A model generated the notes under the pieces. It ran no database searches. It was given only the letters and a program-made list of their open reading frames with translations, and was not told the DNA's origin. 64,000 bases of DNA from Acidobacteriaceae bacterium (GTDB lineage Bacteria > Acidobacteriota > Terriglobia > Terriglobales > Acidobacteriaceae), in assembly GCA_035944135.1 (NCBI GenBank), contig DASZBM010000001.1, positions 372,001-436,000 of the forward strand, given 5' to 3'. Shown here one piece after another: positions 17,952 through 26,996 of the stretch (positions are counted from its first letter, which is position 1; every line of letters begins with the position of its first letter). The translations under genes were made by a program, and so were the position numbers.

Positions 17952-19547
17952 TCAGCCGAATCGCTGGTACTTCTTCCAGAATTCGGGCCATGGAAGCCGC
18001 GGTGGCCCGCAAACAAAGATGTCCGGATGGTACTTGCTCTCTTCATTGTTGAGATTTGCCGGGTATCCGATGTGTGCCGCGAGCCGGCAGCCGGTGAATA
18101 TCCCGTTGGCGTCATCAAAATCCAGGCCGGTCACGATCAGCGTGCCGGGTTGCGGCGTGGGATAGCCGCGCAGCCACGCCGAGTTCGTCGTGCTGATCGG
18201 CGCAGGCAGCCCGTAGCTGCGGCCGAGGAGCTCAACTGCTCCCTGCTCACCGTAATTCGCCGTAACGATGCCGAAGCTGGCGCGCTGCTCCGGCGCGAGC
18301 GTGTCGCGAACATTCGCCACGGTCTGCACGAAGGTGTCCCAGCCAAGCTGCTCTCGCAGATCCTCGCTGTGTGCGAGCGCGAACGTCTTCAGCGCGCCTC
18401 CGGATGCAATCGGAACGAGCACGCACGCAAAGTACACACCCAAGCCCAAAATGCCTGCGAACAGAACAGCAAAAATGCTCCGCCGCCATACAGGACGCCG
18501 TCGTGACGCCCACTGCACAAATGCCGCTGCACCGAAAGCGATGACCACCGGGAAAATCGCGGCGGTATAGTACCCGCGCGCCTTCATACCAGCGAACAGA
18601 ACAATCGTGAGCACAAAGGCGATACTCACCGCGCGGTATCGCACGCTGCGCCAGGCTGCAACGACACCCGCAATTGTGAGCGGAATCGCAAAGGCGTTCT
18701 CCGATAGGATCGCCTGGAAGATCCAGAAGTCGCTCGCCTTCCCACGGCCGATGCGCAGGTCGCGCGCGTGAATATGCTCGAGGAAGTGCAGTGAGATGAA
18801 ATCGTGACGCACCTGCCACACAAGATTCGGCAGAACAATCAGAACTGTGAGAGCACACCCCAGCACAAACCAGCGGCTGGCCATCAGACGCCGCGCCGGC
18901 GTCACAAGAAATCCCGCCAGCAGAGCGATGACGAAGAAGACGACGGTGTACTTCGCCATCAGGCCAATACCACTGAACGCACCGATCCAAATCCACCATC
19001 GTTCGTCTTCGCTGCTCAGGAGGCGAACGACGCCGTACGTGGCAAGCACCCAGGCGAACTGCTCGAATGTCGTGTACTGAAACTCCGTGCCCTCGAATAG
19101 CGCGATGGGTGAGAGCGCAACCGCCAGCGCCGCCAGGCCTTGCGCGAGACGGTTGCCACCGAGCGTTCGCGCGATCAGGCCGGCCGTGATCACGACAACG
19201 ACTTGCGCCAATACCGAGAACAACCGCAACCCTTCCATCGATAGCCCGAAAAGCGCCATCGAAATCCGCTCAATAAAGGGCGTCAGCGGAGGATAGGCAA
19301 CGTAGCCCCAGTCTAGATGCAAGGCGTCGGAGAGGAACTGCAGTTCATCACGATGAAACCCATACCGCGTATTCGTAAGCAGGTGAAGCAGAAGAACGCC
19401 GGCCGCGACAAGGAGAATCGGAAGCAGGCTACGCCGTTCGCTGCGGGGATCAGTTGTTTGCGCCATAGAATTGTTTGCGGAGCTCGTCTTCAACATACGC
19501 CCAAAAATAATCTGCGAATCTTCTGAATCTTTACGTTGCAAAAGCAC
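17952..19547 (-). CDS. GT39-family (ArnT/PMT-like) integral-membrane glycosyltransferase
   Basis: A 531-residue polytopic protein. After a short Ser-rich N-terminus come about ten hydrophobic helices and a C-terminal periplasmic domain. The acidic motif expected in the first periplasmic loop, RYGFHRDELQFL, is present, as is DWGYVAYPPLTPF, both typical of the GT39/ArnT-like group that uses polyprenyl-phosphate sugars. The GTG start at 19547 is backed by GAGGAA 8 nt upstream; in-frame ATGs at 19496 and 19466 have no ribosome site. With the DprE1/DprE2-like genes downstream it may transfer the sugar they make. The acceptor is unknown. Confidence 0.8.
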   Translation of the reverse strand: MLLQRKDSEDSQIIFGRMLKTSSANNSMAQTTDPRSERRSLLPILLVAAGVLLLHLLTNTRYGFHRDELQFLSDALHLDWGYVAYPPLTPFIERISMALFGLSMEGLRLFSVLAQVVVVITAGLIARTLGGNRLAQGLAALAVALSPIALFEGTEFQYTTFEQFAWVLATYGVVRLLSSEDERWWIWIGAFSGIGLMAKYTVVFFVIALLAGFLVTPARRLMASRWFVLGCALTVLIVLPNLVWQVRHDFISLHFLEHIHARDLRIGRGKASDFWIFQAILSENAFAIPLTIAGVVAAWRSVRYRAVSIAFVLTIVLFAGMKARGYYTAAIFPVVIAFGAAAFVQWASRRRPVWRRSIFAVLFAGILGLGVYFACVLVPIASGGALKTFALAHSEDLREQLGWDTFVQTVANVRDTLAPEQRASFGIVTANYGEQGAVELLGRSYGLPAPISTTNSAWLRGYPTPQPGTLIVTGLDFDDANGIFTGCRLAAHIGYPANLNNEESKYHPDIFVCGPPRLPWPEFWKKYQRFG

Positions 19548-19595
19548 GTGTGGTTCCTCAGCCGCTCATCGGAGCAAAGATGAATCCTACGAAAG

Positions 19596-21407
19596 ATGGC
19601 CATGACCGGTAGCATGCCCGATAGCAGCCAACGAACCCCACGAGAGACCTATCAGGCCCGAATCGCTGCGCGCAGGGCGGAGGATGCGGCCTGCGAACGC
19701 CGGCATGCGCTGCTCGGATACCTGCGTCTCGCGCTATTCATTGCAGGCATTGCCGTCGCGTGGTTCGCATTTTATCGCCACACGCTTTCGGCGTGGTGGC
19801 TGCTGGCCATCGCTGCGATATTCGTCGTTGTAGCAAGGCAGCATTCGCTTGTACTGCGGCGCAGGGCCGAGGCGCGGCGTGCGATCCGATTCTTCGAACG
19901 CGGAATCGCACGAATCGATGACGATTGGGCAGATCTTCCTGTGCGCGACCCCGAGATGAGCGCCGCGGATAGCCTGTTTGCCGAGGACCTCGACCTCTTC
20001 CGCTTTGGAGGCCTGTTCACTTTGTTGAATTCCGCGCGAACCTCCGCCGGAGAAGATACGCTCGCCTTGTGGCTGCTCGAACCCGCAGCGCGCGATACGA
20101 TTCTCTCCCGCCAGGCAGCAATCGCAGAGCTCCGCGGTATCGGCGATCTTCGCGAAGAGCTCGCAAGCTGCGGCCACGCAGACTTTGAACATCTTGACGT
20201 TGCAGGGCTGGCGCATTGGGGCACTGCTTTGCAGCCACAGATTCCTGAGTGGCTGCGCTGGCTCTCGCCCATATTGGTTGCGCTGACACTCTGCGCCGCA
20301 GCCCGATACTTCATCACCGATCATGGGCTGCTCCTGCTCGCAGTTGTGCTCGTCGACGCGACCATCACCTTCGCACTGCAAAAGCGAACGCAGGCGCTCT
20401 TCGTTAGCGCAGAGCGCGCCAGCGAGAGCCTCAAGCTCGCCTCAACCCTCATCCAGCGCTGGGAGGCGCGCGAGTTTTCATCGCCTCTGCTGCGCGATCT
20501 TCATCAGGCTCTTTGCGCCAACCACAAGAGCGCGTCACACGCCTTGCGTCGACTCGCATTGCTCACTCGCATGATGGAGCAGCGCGGCAACTTCATGGTT
20601 CGCATCTTCGACGCGCCGCTTCTCTACAGCGTTCAACTTTCCGGCGCAGCCCAGGCGTGGAAACGCAGGCACGGTGAATCACTCGATCGCTGGCTGCACG
20701 CACTTGCCGAGTTGGAAGCGCTGCAGTCGCTCGCGACCTACAGCTTTGAGCACCCGTCGGATCCCTTCCCCGAATTGCTCGATTACGGACCTCGCTTCGA
20801 AGCGACGGAACTTGGGCACCCTCTCATTCCTGACGCAAAGTGCGTGCGCAACGACGTCGCAATTGGCGGCGAAACGCGGCTTCTGCTCGTGAGCGGCTCC
20901 AACATGTCCGGCAAGAGCACCCTGTTGCGCTCCATCGGAACCAACGCCGTGCTGGCCATGGCCGGCGCACCTGTGCGTGCGAAGAGCCTCCGCCTTACGC
21001 CGCTGCACATCGGCGCAAGCATCCGCGTGAACGATTCCTTGCAGGAGGGGCGCTCGCGCTTCTACTCCGAAATCCTGCGGCTGCGCGCCGTCTGCTCCCT
21101 GGCCGACGAACGGCCTCCGGTCCTGTTCCTCCTCGATGAACTGCTCGACGGCACGAACTCCGTCGACCGCCTGACCGGCGCCCGAGGCATCGCGCACGCG
21201 CTGCTCGCAAGCGGCGCGATCGGCCTGATCAGCACTCACGACCTCGCCCTGACGCAGATCGGCGATGCTGTCGGCGCGCTGCGCAACGTGCACTTCGAAG
21301 AGCGGATCGAAGACGGAGAGATGCACTTCGACTTCAAGTTGCGCGACGGAGTTGTGACCACCAGAAATGGCGTGGCGCTGATGAGGATGGTCGGCCTCAA
21401 AGTCTAG
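19596..21407 (+). CDS. Membrane-anchored MutS-like ATPase
   Basis: A 603-residue protein ending in a MutS-type ATPase domain: Walker A GSNMSGKST near residues 434-442, Walker B VLFLLDELLDGTNS near 510, and the helical MutS core before it. It lacks the mismatch-recognition domain. Two hydrophobic pairs (about residues 45-75 and 225-260) look like membrane segments, as in the MutS-related family of unknown role common in Acidobacteriota and Bacteroidetes. It is therefore unlikely to act in classical mismatch repair. It is divergent from the GT39 gene by about 48 bp. The 19596 ATG lacks a strong ribosome site. Confidence 0.8.
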   Translation: MAMTGSMPDSSQRTPRETYQARIAARRAEDAACERRHALLGYLRLALFIAGIAVAWFAFYRHTLSAWWLLAIAAIFVVVARQHSLVLRRRAEARRAIRFFERGIARIDDDWADLPVRDPEMSAADSLFAEDLDLFRFGGLFTLLNSARTSAGEDTLALWLLEPAARDTILSRQAAIAELRGIGDLREELASCGHADFEHLDVAGLAHWGTALQPQIPEWLRWLSPILVALTLCAAARYFITDHGLLLLAVVLVDATITFALQKRTQALFVSAERASESLKLASTLIQRWEAREFSSPLLRDLHQALCANHKSASHALRRLALLTRMMEQRGNFMVRIFDAPLLYSVQLSGAAQAWKRRHGESLDRWLHALAELEALQSLATYSFEHPSDPFPELLDYGPRFEATELGHPLIPDAKCVRNDVAIGGETRLLLVSGSNMSGKSTLLRSIGTNAVLAMAGAPVRAKSLRLTPLHIGASIRVNDSLQEGRSRFYSEILRLRAVCSLADERPPVLFLLDELLDGTNSVDRLTGARGIAHALLASGAIGLISTHDLALTQIGDAVGALRNVHFEERIEDGEMHFDFKLRDGVVTTRNGVALMRMVGLKV

Positions 21408-21410
21408 CCC

Positions 21411-22337
21411 TCACCGGCACATCGCATCCAGTTCCTTCGACCGATCCGTCATCTCCGCCGTGTTGACGTTGCGCGACTGGGCCACCATCTCGTTGAACGT
21501 GTTGCCATCCGGCGATGGAACCTTCGGATCAAAGCTGTAAATCGGGTCGGCCATCGCCTGCTCCAGCGTCACAAACGTAAACCCCCGCGCGCGGAACAGC
21601 GCAATCAACTCCGGCAACATGCGCGCATCGAACGCTCCCACATGCAGCAGCAGAACGTAGGGAACATCGCGCTGATACAGTTGCTGTGCGATCCCCCGAT
21701 AGACCTTGATCGATTCGTCCGCGGCCCCGAGATAGCTGTCATGCAATGACTGGATCGCGGCATCATTGTGTTTCGCCGCGCATCGCGCGTACGAATCGTT
21801 CCAGTTGTAGTCCTGGAAATCCATCGACACTTCGGCGATGCGATAGCCGTGCTGCGAAAGCCACGCACGCAGCTCCTCGCGCTTCTCGACCGTGCTTCCT
21901 TCCTCCAGATACGGGAACCGAAACCAATGCCACTCACTAGCGCGCGCGAGTTTCCGCAGCAGCGGTTCGTTACGCACGATGTTCGCCTCATACTGCGCGA
22001 CTGTAACCTTATCGAACTCCGGGTGCGACCACGTGTGATTGCCCAGCGGATTCCCGGCAGCGCGCCACGCCTCCAGGATATGGATTTGATACGGATATTG
22101 CGCGACGCGAAATCCGTTCACAAATCCATAAACCGGCGGCATCTTCTCGCGCTTCAGCGTGTCGACGATCGAGTGCACGACAGCCGGCCTCGCCATGCCT
22201 GGAGGCAGCGGTCCATGCGCGGGAAGATCATCGAACGTGAACGCAACCTGCAACGGTGCATTCGCAGGCGCAGGTGTTTGAGACGGCAGCGGTGCGCACA
22301 CAAACAGCAGCAGCCCCGCTGCAAAACGCAATCTCAT
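21411..22337 (-). CDS. Polysaccharide deacetylase family protein (NodB-like), secreted
   Basis: A 308-residue protein with a signal peptide (hydrophobic run ending about residue 20, MRLRFAAGLLLFVCAPLPSQ). The NodB motifs are clear: motif 1 AFTFDDLPAHG supplies the catalytic Asp pair, and motif 2 GNHTWSHPEF the metal-binding HxxxH. Later blocks include WFRFPYLEEG and DFQDYNW. It probably removes acetyl groups from a glycan outside the cytoplasm. I chose ATG 22337, with GAGGAG about 10 nt before it, over a longer frame that reads through the end of the preceding gene. The two genes are 7 bp apart and likely an operon. Confidence 0.85.
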   Translation of the reverse strand: MRLRFAAGLLLFVCAPLPSQTPAPANAPLQVAFTFDDLPAHGPLPPGMARPAVVHSIVDTLKREKMPPVYGFVNGFRVAQYPYQIHILEAWRAAGNPLGNHTWSHPEFDKVTVAQYEANIVRNEPLLRKLARASEWHWFRFPYLEEGSTVEKREELRAWLSQHGYRIAEVSMDFQDYNWNDSYARCAAKHNDAAIQSLHDSYLGAADESIKVYRGIAQQLYQRDVPYVLLLHVGAFDARMLPELIALFRARGFTFVTLEQAMADPIYSFDPKVPSPDGNTFNEMVAQSRNVNTAEMTDRSKELDAMCR

Positions 22338-22344
22338 GCGGCGC

Positions 22345-24885
22345 TCACTCCTCATCTTCGCCAATCGGCATCCCGGGCGGCGCCTCCAGCGGCTTGGCCG
22401 CAACAAACTTCTGCGGATCGCGCTCGAACTCCTGGATGCGCGCAATCATCGCCGCGCGGTGAATCGCTTCGGCCGAGTCGCTTGGAGCAGGTTCGTTCGT
22501 CCACTGTTTCAGCAGATCATTGATGTGCCACCTCGCAATCGCGCGCACCTGGCTCGAAGCCTGCGGGTTTACCGCGAGCGCCAGCATCGTCTCCAACCCG
22601 CGGAACTCCACCGCGCGCTCCACCTCCGACGACACCGTGTGCCCGCCCTCGATGCGCCGCGCAGTGGCCGCGGAGATGCCTTCCATCAGCACGCGCAGCG
22701 ACGTGCTCGAAGGCGGATTGCGCATGTGATACTGCACGATTCGTGCGGCGCGTTCCGGGTTCAGCAAAAGTTGCAGCGTCAGATCCGCCGCGGCCTCGCC
22801 CGATGCCACCGGGTCGAACGTCAGCCCTGTCTCCGCAGGCAGCGACTCCTGTGTGCGCGGCAGGCCCCGCGGTCGCGGTGGAAGAATCGCGAGCAGCGAC
22901 TCAGGCAGCGTCAGCACCTCGGGCGAAAGCGTCTTCAACACCGCCGCAATCGCCTTCTTCTGCTCGTCGTTTGAAACAATCGCCGGCAGCGCTTGTCCAT
23001 CGCCGCGCACGTTGTATCGATAGTCCAGCCCGCCAATCTCCTTCGCCGCAGCCTCGGTCTGATAGCGGTGAAACAGATACAGCGGAACCAGCGTGTCCTC
23101 TAGCTGCGCAAGATCGGTTCCCGGCTTGATCGCATTCTCACCGAAGCGCGCCAGCGCAGCGGATCGAATTTCGAGCACGCGATTCAGCTCATCCGCAGGA
23201 TCGGTTCCGTTGTCCCACAGATGCGCATGCGGATGCGCAGAGCCCAGCGGACGTGCGTCCTCATCCGTGATGAAGATCATTCCAGTCTTCTCGGAGTCCG
23301 CGAGAATCTTCTCGAGCGCAGCCGCATCTTCGACAGGTTTTCCTTCGCGATCGAACTCACGATAGCCGTAGTCAATCGCAACCTTGTCCCACGTGCCAAT
23401 CCCGGCTGAATAAGCCTCGCTCAAATCGGGCACACCGTCCTTCAGCGTGACGTACGGATGCGGATAGTCCATCACGGACATCGTCTCGGTCGGCTGGTGC
23501 GGAAAGCTCGAAGCAGCGAAGTTGTGCGCGAGCCCCAGCGTGTGTCCCGTCTCATGCGCTGCAAGCTGACGAATGCGTTCGAGCACCATGTGCAGCGCTG
23601 CATCGTGCGCCGCATCAGCCGGCGCCTTGCCATTCGCATACGGCGCGAGCAGTGCCTCCGCGATCAGATAATCCTGCCGCGCGCGCAGGCTGCCCAGCGT
23701 CACATTGCCCTTGATGATCTCGCCCGTGCGCGGATCGGCAATCGCTTCGCCGTAACTCCATCCGCGCGTGTAACGATGCACCCATTGGATGATGTTGTAG
23801 CGAACATCCATCGGGTCCGCATCCTCGGGCAGCAGGTCGACGCGGAACGTTCCGGGTGCCCATCCTGCCGCCTGGAACGCCTGGTCCCACCAGCGCGCGC
23901 CTTCGAGCAAAGCCGTACGAATTGGTTCCGGTGCGCCGCGATCGACATAGTATTGAATCGGCATAACCGCAACGCACGCACGCGTGCAGTTCGGATCACG
24001 CTTGATCAGCCGGTGCCGGATGATGAATTGCTGATCAATCGAATCTCCGAGCGGTGCATTCATGTCGCGGTAGCTCGTCGGAAAATACCCGGCGCGCGGA
24101 GAGAAGCGTCGCGGTGTAAATCCCGGCGGTGGCAGCTCGACAAAAGATTGACGCTCGCGGACCGTCATTGCGCTGGCGTCAGGTGTCACCTCTTGAACGT
24201 AATGTCCTTGCGGTTCGCCATCGAGCGCGAAGGTCAGCTCCGCTTCAACCTCGGTGTTCTTCGGGAACGCTTTCGTGTGATCGAGAGCAATCGTTGAACG
24301 CGATGCGTCGATCTTGTAGCTTCCCTGCTTCGTTCTCGCAAGCGCCTGCGCGACGTGATGAACGTCGCGAAGGAAGAAGTCCGTCGCATCCACCAGCACT
24401 GTGCCGTCCGGGCCTTCGGCCTCAACCTTGAAGCCGCCAAGCACAGACTCCGGAAACGACTGCCTCACTGCGAGTTGCTCAGCCTGATCGGTCGAGCTCG
24501 TTCGAAACGCAGAGTTCGGCTCGACGAGAAGGACCTTTGGTCCGGTGCGCTCGAAGTGCACGATGCGGCCTTCAGAGATCTGGCCGCGATCGAGTCCCAC
24601 ATCGTTCGAGCCCATGCCGTACGGCAGCGAATCCGTGTAGAGCAGATCCTGCGAGCGCGTGTGCGATTGATCTGCGCTGAGCGGAATCTCGAGATAAAGT
24701 TTGCCTGTCTTCGCATCCCAGTCCAGCGGCAGGAGACCCGGCATGTGCTGCATCGTCGCCGTGCGAGCGGCTATCGTTGGAGCGGGCTTCGCTTCGGCAG
24801 CTCCGCTGCTCTCTTTATCGGCCTGCCCTTGCATCGTGCACGAGACGGCAATGACCGGGACCAGGAAAATGGCGAGGGAACGCAT
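22345..24885 (-). CDS. Zinc-dependent metalloprotease (DUF5117/DUF5118 type), lipoprotein
   Basis: A protein of about 846 residues. The zinc site HETGHTLGLAH near residue 442 is the extended HExxHxxGxxH metzincin motif, with a conserved Met-turn-like SVMDYP after it. N-terminal domains resemble DUF5117, and the C-terminus resembles DUF5118-type accessory regions. The signal sequence ends in a probable lipobox (AVSC near residue 16), so it should be an anchored envelope lipoprotein. The start is uncertain: ATG 24885 has AAGGAG very close, while ATG 24900 has none. It is divergent from the LysR gene by 47 bp and precedes the deacetylase gene. Confidence 0.85.
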   Translation of the reverse strand: MRSLAIFLVPVIAVSCTMQGQADKESSGAAEAKPAPTIAARTATMQHMPGLLPLDWDAKTGKLYLEIPLSADQSHTRSQDLLYTDSLPYGMGSNDVGLDRGQISEGRIVHFERTGPKVLLVEPNSAFRTSSTDQAEQLAVRQSFPESVLGGFKVEAEGPDGTVLVDATDFFLRDVHHVAQALARTKQGSYKIDASRSTIALDHTKAFPKNTEVEAELTFALDGEPQGHYVQEVTPDASAMTVRERQSFVELPPPGFTPRRFSPRAGYFPTSYRDMNAPLGDSIDQQFIIRHRLIKRDPNCTRACVAVMPIQYYVDRGAPEPIRTALLEGARWWDQAFQAAGWAPGTFRVDLLPEDADPMDVRYNIIQWVHRYTRGWSYGEAIADPRTGEIIKGNVTLGSLRARQDYLIAEALLAPYANGKAPADAAHDAALHMVLERIRQLAAHETGHTLGLAHNFAASSFPHQPTETMSVMDYPHPYVTLKDGVPDLSEAYSAGIGTWDKVAIDYGYREFDREGKPVEDAAALEKILADSEKTGMIFITDEDARPLGSAHPHAHLWDNGTDPADELNRVLEIRSAALARFGENAIKPGTDLAQLEDTLVPLYLFHRYQTEAAAKEIGGLDYRYNVRGDGQALPAIVSNDEQKKAIAAVLKTLSPEVLTLPESLLAILPPRPRGLPRTQESLPAETGLTFDPVASGEAAADLTLQLLLNPERAARIVQYHMRNPPSSTSLRVLMEGISAATARRIEGGHTVSSEVERAVEFRGLETMLALAVNPQASSQVRAIARWHINDLLKQWTNEPAPSDSAEAIHRAAMIARIQEFERDPQKFVAAKPLEAPPGMPIGEDEE

Positions 24886-24932
24886 GTCTCCTTGTAACAT
24901 GCAACCGGTGGCATCGATCGTGAGGAGAACGA

Positions 24933-25871
24933 GTGCTCGAAAACTTTCGACTGCGGGTGTTTCGCGAAGTAGCCAGTCAGGCGAGCTTTCGCCGTGCGGC
25001 CGAGGCGCTGTACATCACGCAGCCAGCGGTGACACAACAGATCAAGGCACTCGAAGAGGAGCTTGGGTCGCGGCTCTTCGATCGCAACGGCGGCAAGGTA
25101 AGGCTTACCGCGGCGGGCGAGGTGCTGCTGCGCCGCGCAGGTGAGGCAGAGTCCACACTCAGCCGCGCGATCGAGGAGATCGGAACACTCGAAGGCGAGG
25201 TACGCGGTGCTCTACGCGTTGCGGCCTCAACCACCATCGCGCAATACGTTCTGCCGCGCCTGCTCGCTGATTTCGCCCGGCAGCATCATGGCGTTCGCCT
25301 GCAGCTCGAAAGCGCAAACACGCAGCGCGTGGTGGAGGCGGTTGCCAGCGGAGAAGCCCCGATCGGCCTGATCGAAGGTCCCGCGCATCGACAGGAGCTG
25401 CAAGTTGAACGATGGCTGGAGGACGAGCTTGTTCTGGTTGTTCCCTCGGGGCATGAGTGGGCCGGCAAGGAGATTTCCTTAAGCGCACTCAGCTCGGCAA
25501 AGCTGCTCGTGCGCGAACGCGGTTCGGGCACACGCGAGGTGCTGGAGCAGGCGTTCAAGCTGGCGGGCGGGCCCGTTCCTCGTATGCAGATTGCCATGGA
25601 ACTCGGCTCGACCGAAGCGCTGCTGGCGTGTGTTGAAGCGGGCCTGGGCGTCGGCTTCGCCTCGCGGTTCGCGCTTGAGCGCCAGCGTGCGCTCGGGACG
25701 CTGTCGATCGTGAAGGTCAAAAACCTGCGCGTGACGCGGGAATTCAGCATGGTCTACTCGCGAGGGCCAAAGACGAGCGCAGCGGCACAGGCCCTGGCAG
25801 AGCATCTTGCGGCCTTCGCAAAAGCGGTTGAGAAAGAACGCCGGAGCAGACGGAGCGATAAGAAGAACTAA
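24933..25871 (+). CDS. LysR-family transcriptional regulator (CysL/YeiE-like)
   Basis: A 312-residue LysR regulator with a GTG start. The winged helix-turn-helix spans about residues 1-60 (FREVASQASFRRAAEALYIT, then QPAVTQQIKALEEELG). The substrate-binding domain runs about 88-295 and includes GEAPIGLIEGP. It lies 55 bp upstream of a YeiH-family transporter gene, the arrangement seen for CysL/YeiE-type regulators of sulfite or sulfur stress. Regulation of yeiH by this protein is likely. The inducer is not evident from sequence. Confidence 0.9.
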   Translation: MLENFRLRVFREVASQASFRRAAEALYITQPAVTQQIKALEEELGSRLFDRNGGKVRLTAAGEVLLRRAGEAESTLSRAIEEIGTLEGEVRGALRVAASTTIAQYVLPRLLADFARQHHGVRLQLESANTQRVVEAVASGEAPIGLIEGPAHRQELQVERWLEDELVLVVPSGHEWAGKEISLSALSSAKLLVRERGSGTREVLEQAFKLAGGPVPRMQIAMELGSTEALLACVEAGLGVGFASRFALERQRALGTLSIVKVKNLRVTREFSMVYSRGPKTSAAAQALAEHLAAFAKAVEKERRSRRSDKKN

Positions 25872-25935
25872 TCGGGCAGTGGAATTACTGCTTGGACGCC
25901 GGCCTTGTGTTCTCAGACACTTGTAGTTGGACACC

Positions 25936-26886
25936 ATGAGCCGAACGGCCCTATTTTTTATCGGAATCATCCTGGCTGCGGCCGGAATTCTTTCGCCACC
26001 GATGGCGTTGGTCGCTGGTCTGGTCTTTGGACTGGCGTTTGTGCATCCTTTGCCAAAGGAAGGCCAGTCGGTTGCGAAGTTCCTGCTGCAGGCTTCGGTG
26101 GTGCTGCTTGGCTTCGGAATGAATCTCGGTGAGGTGATTCATGCGGGGCGCGCGGGCTTCATGTACACGGCGATCGGGCTGAGCTTCGCGCTGATCCTGG
26201 GTCTCGGTCTCGGCAAGCTGATGGAGGTGGCGCCGAAGGCGTCGCTGCTGATCACCTGTGGGACGGCGATCTGCGGCGGCAGCGCGATTGCGGCGGTTGC
26301 GCCGGTGGCGGACGCGAGTGAAGAGGACATGGCAGTTGCGCTGGGAACGGTGTTTACGCTGAACGCCGTCGCGCTGCTGCTGTTCCCGTTCATCGGATGG
26401 CACCTGCACCTCACGCAAACGCAGTTCGGTCTGTGGTCGGCGCTGGCGATTCATGACACGAGTTCCGTCGTTGGCGCGGCGGCGAAGTATGGGTCGCAGG
26501 CGCTGGCGGTAGGCACAACCGTGAAGCTGGCGCGCGCTCTTTGGATTATTCCCGTCGCGCTGGTGACGGCAATGATCTTCTCGCGGAAACGCGCCAAGCG
26601 AGCGGACGGCAAAAAGGTGAAGATCCAGATCCCGTGGTTTATCGGGTTGTTTGTGCTTGCAGCGGTTGCCCGGACGTATCTCCCGCAGCTTGCGGCGCTG
26701 TTTGCCAAGCTGAACGGGCTCGGAAAAAGCGGGCTGACGGTTGTGTTGTTTCTTATCGGCGCGGGATTGTCGCGGGAGACAATCAAGCGCGTTGGTGTGC
26801 GGCCGATGGTGCAGGGAGTGGCGCTGTGGGTGGTGATCGCGACGTGCTCGCTGATGGCAATTCGCGCGGGATGGATTTCACTTTAA
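25936..26886 (+). CDS. YeiH-family putative sulfate exporter
   Basis: A 316-residue inner-membrane protein with about ten hydrophobic segments, matching the UPF0324/YeiH family. Typical blocks are SVAKFLLQASVVLLGFGMNL, LITCGTAICGGSAIAAVAPV, and WSALAIHDTSSVVGAAAKYG. The family is annotated as putative sulfate exporters from genetic context, with little direct proof. I chose the ATG at 25936; a TTG three codons earlier is in frame. It follows a LysR gene, and a phased T-tract region and a 40-bp palindrome close its 3' side. Confidence 0.88.
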   Translation: MSRTALFFIGIILAAAGILSPPMALVAGLVFGLAFVHPLPKEGQSVAKFLLQASVVLLGFGMNLGEVIHAGRAGFMYTAIGLSFALILGLGLGKLMEVAPKASLLITCGTAICGGSAIAAVAPVADASEEDMAVALGTVFTLNAVALLLFPFIGWHLHLTQTQFGLWSALAIHDTSSVVGAAAKYGSQALAVGTTVKLARALWIIPVALVTAMIFSRKRAKRADGKKVKIQIPWFIGLFVLAAVARTYLPQLAALFAKLNGLGKSGLTVVLFLIGAGLSRETIKRVGVRPMVQGVALWVVIATCSLMAIRAGWISL

Positions 26887-26892
26887 GGGCGC

Positions 26893-26928
26893 TTTTGGAG
26901 CGGTTTTGAGGCGTTTTTGCGTGTTTTT
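26893..26928. other. Four helically phased T-tracts (predicted curved DNA)
   Basis: Runs of 4 to 5 T start at 26893, 26904, 26914 and 26924, that is 11, 10 and 10 bp apart. This matches the DNA helical repeat, and phased A/T tracts of this kind are known to bend DNA. They lie between the yeiH stop and the 40-bp palindrome. Confidence 0.55.
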
Positions 26929-26943
26929 GAGTAGTTACTATTA

Positions 26944-26983
26944 AGACAACAAGGGCGTGGCCTAGGCCACGCCCTTGTTGTCT
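26944..26983. terminator. Perfect 40-bp palindrome, bidirectional terminator between yeiH and rplT
   Basis: Twenty bases from 26944 are followed directly by their exact complement to 26983, centred on CCTAGG with no spacer. It sits between the convergent yeiH and rplT genes and so can end both transcripts. Neither side has a long T-run directly after the stem, so it may work with Rho or as a blocking structure. Confidence 0.7.
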
Positions 26984-26996
26984 GTATCCGATTGCT

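Noticed and set aside
19596-21407. mutS proper
   Set aside because: The mismatch-recognition and connector domains are missing and membrane segments are present, so a repair MutS name would mislead.
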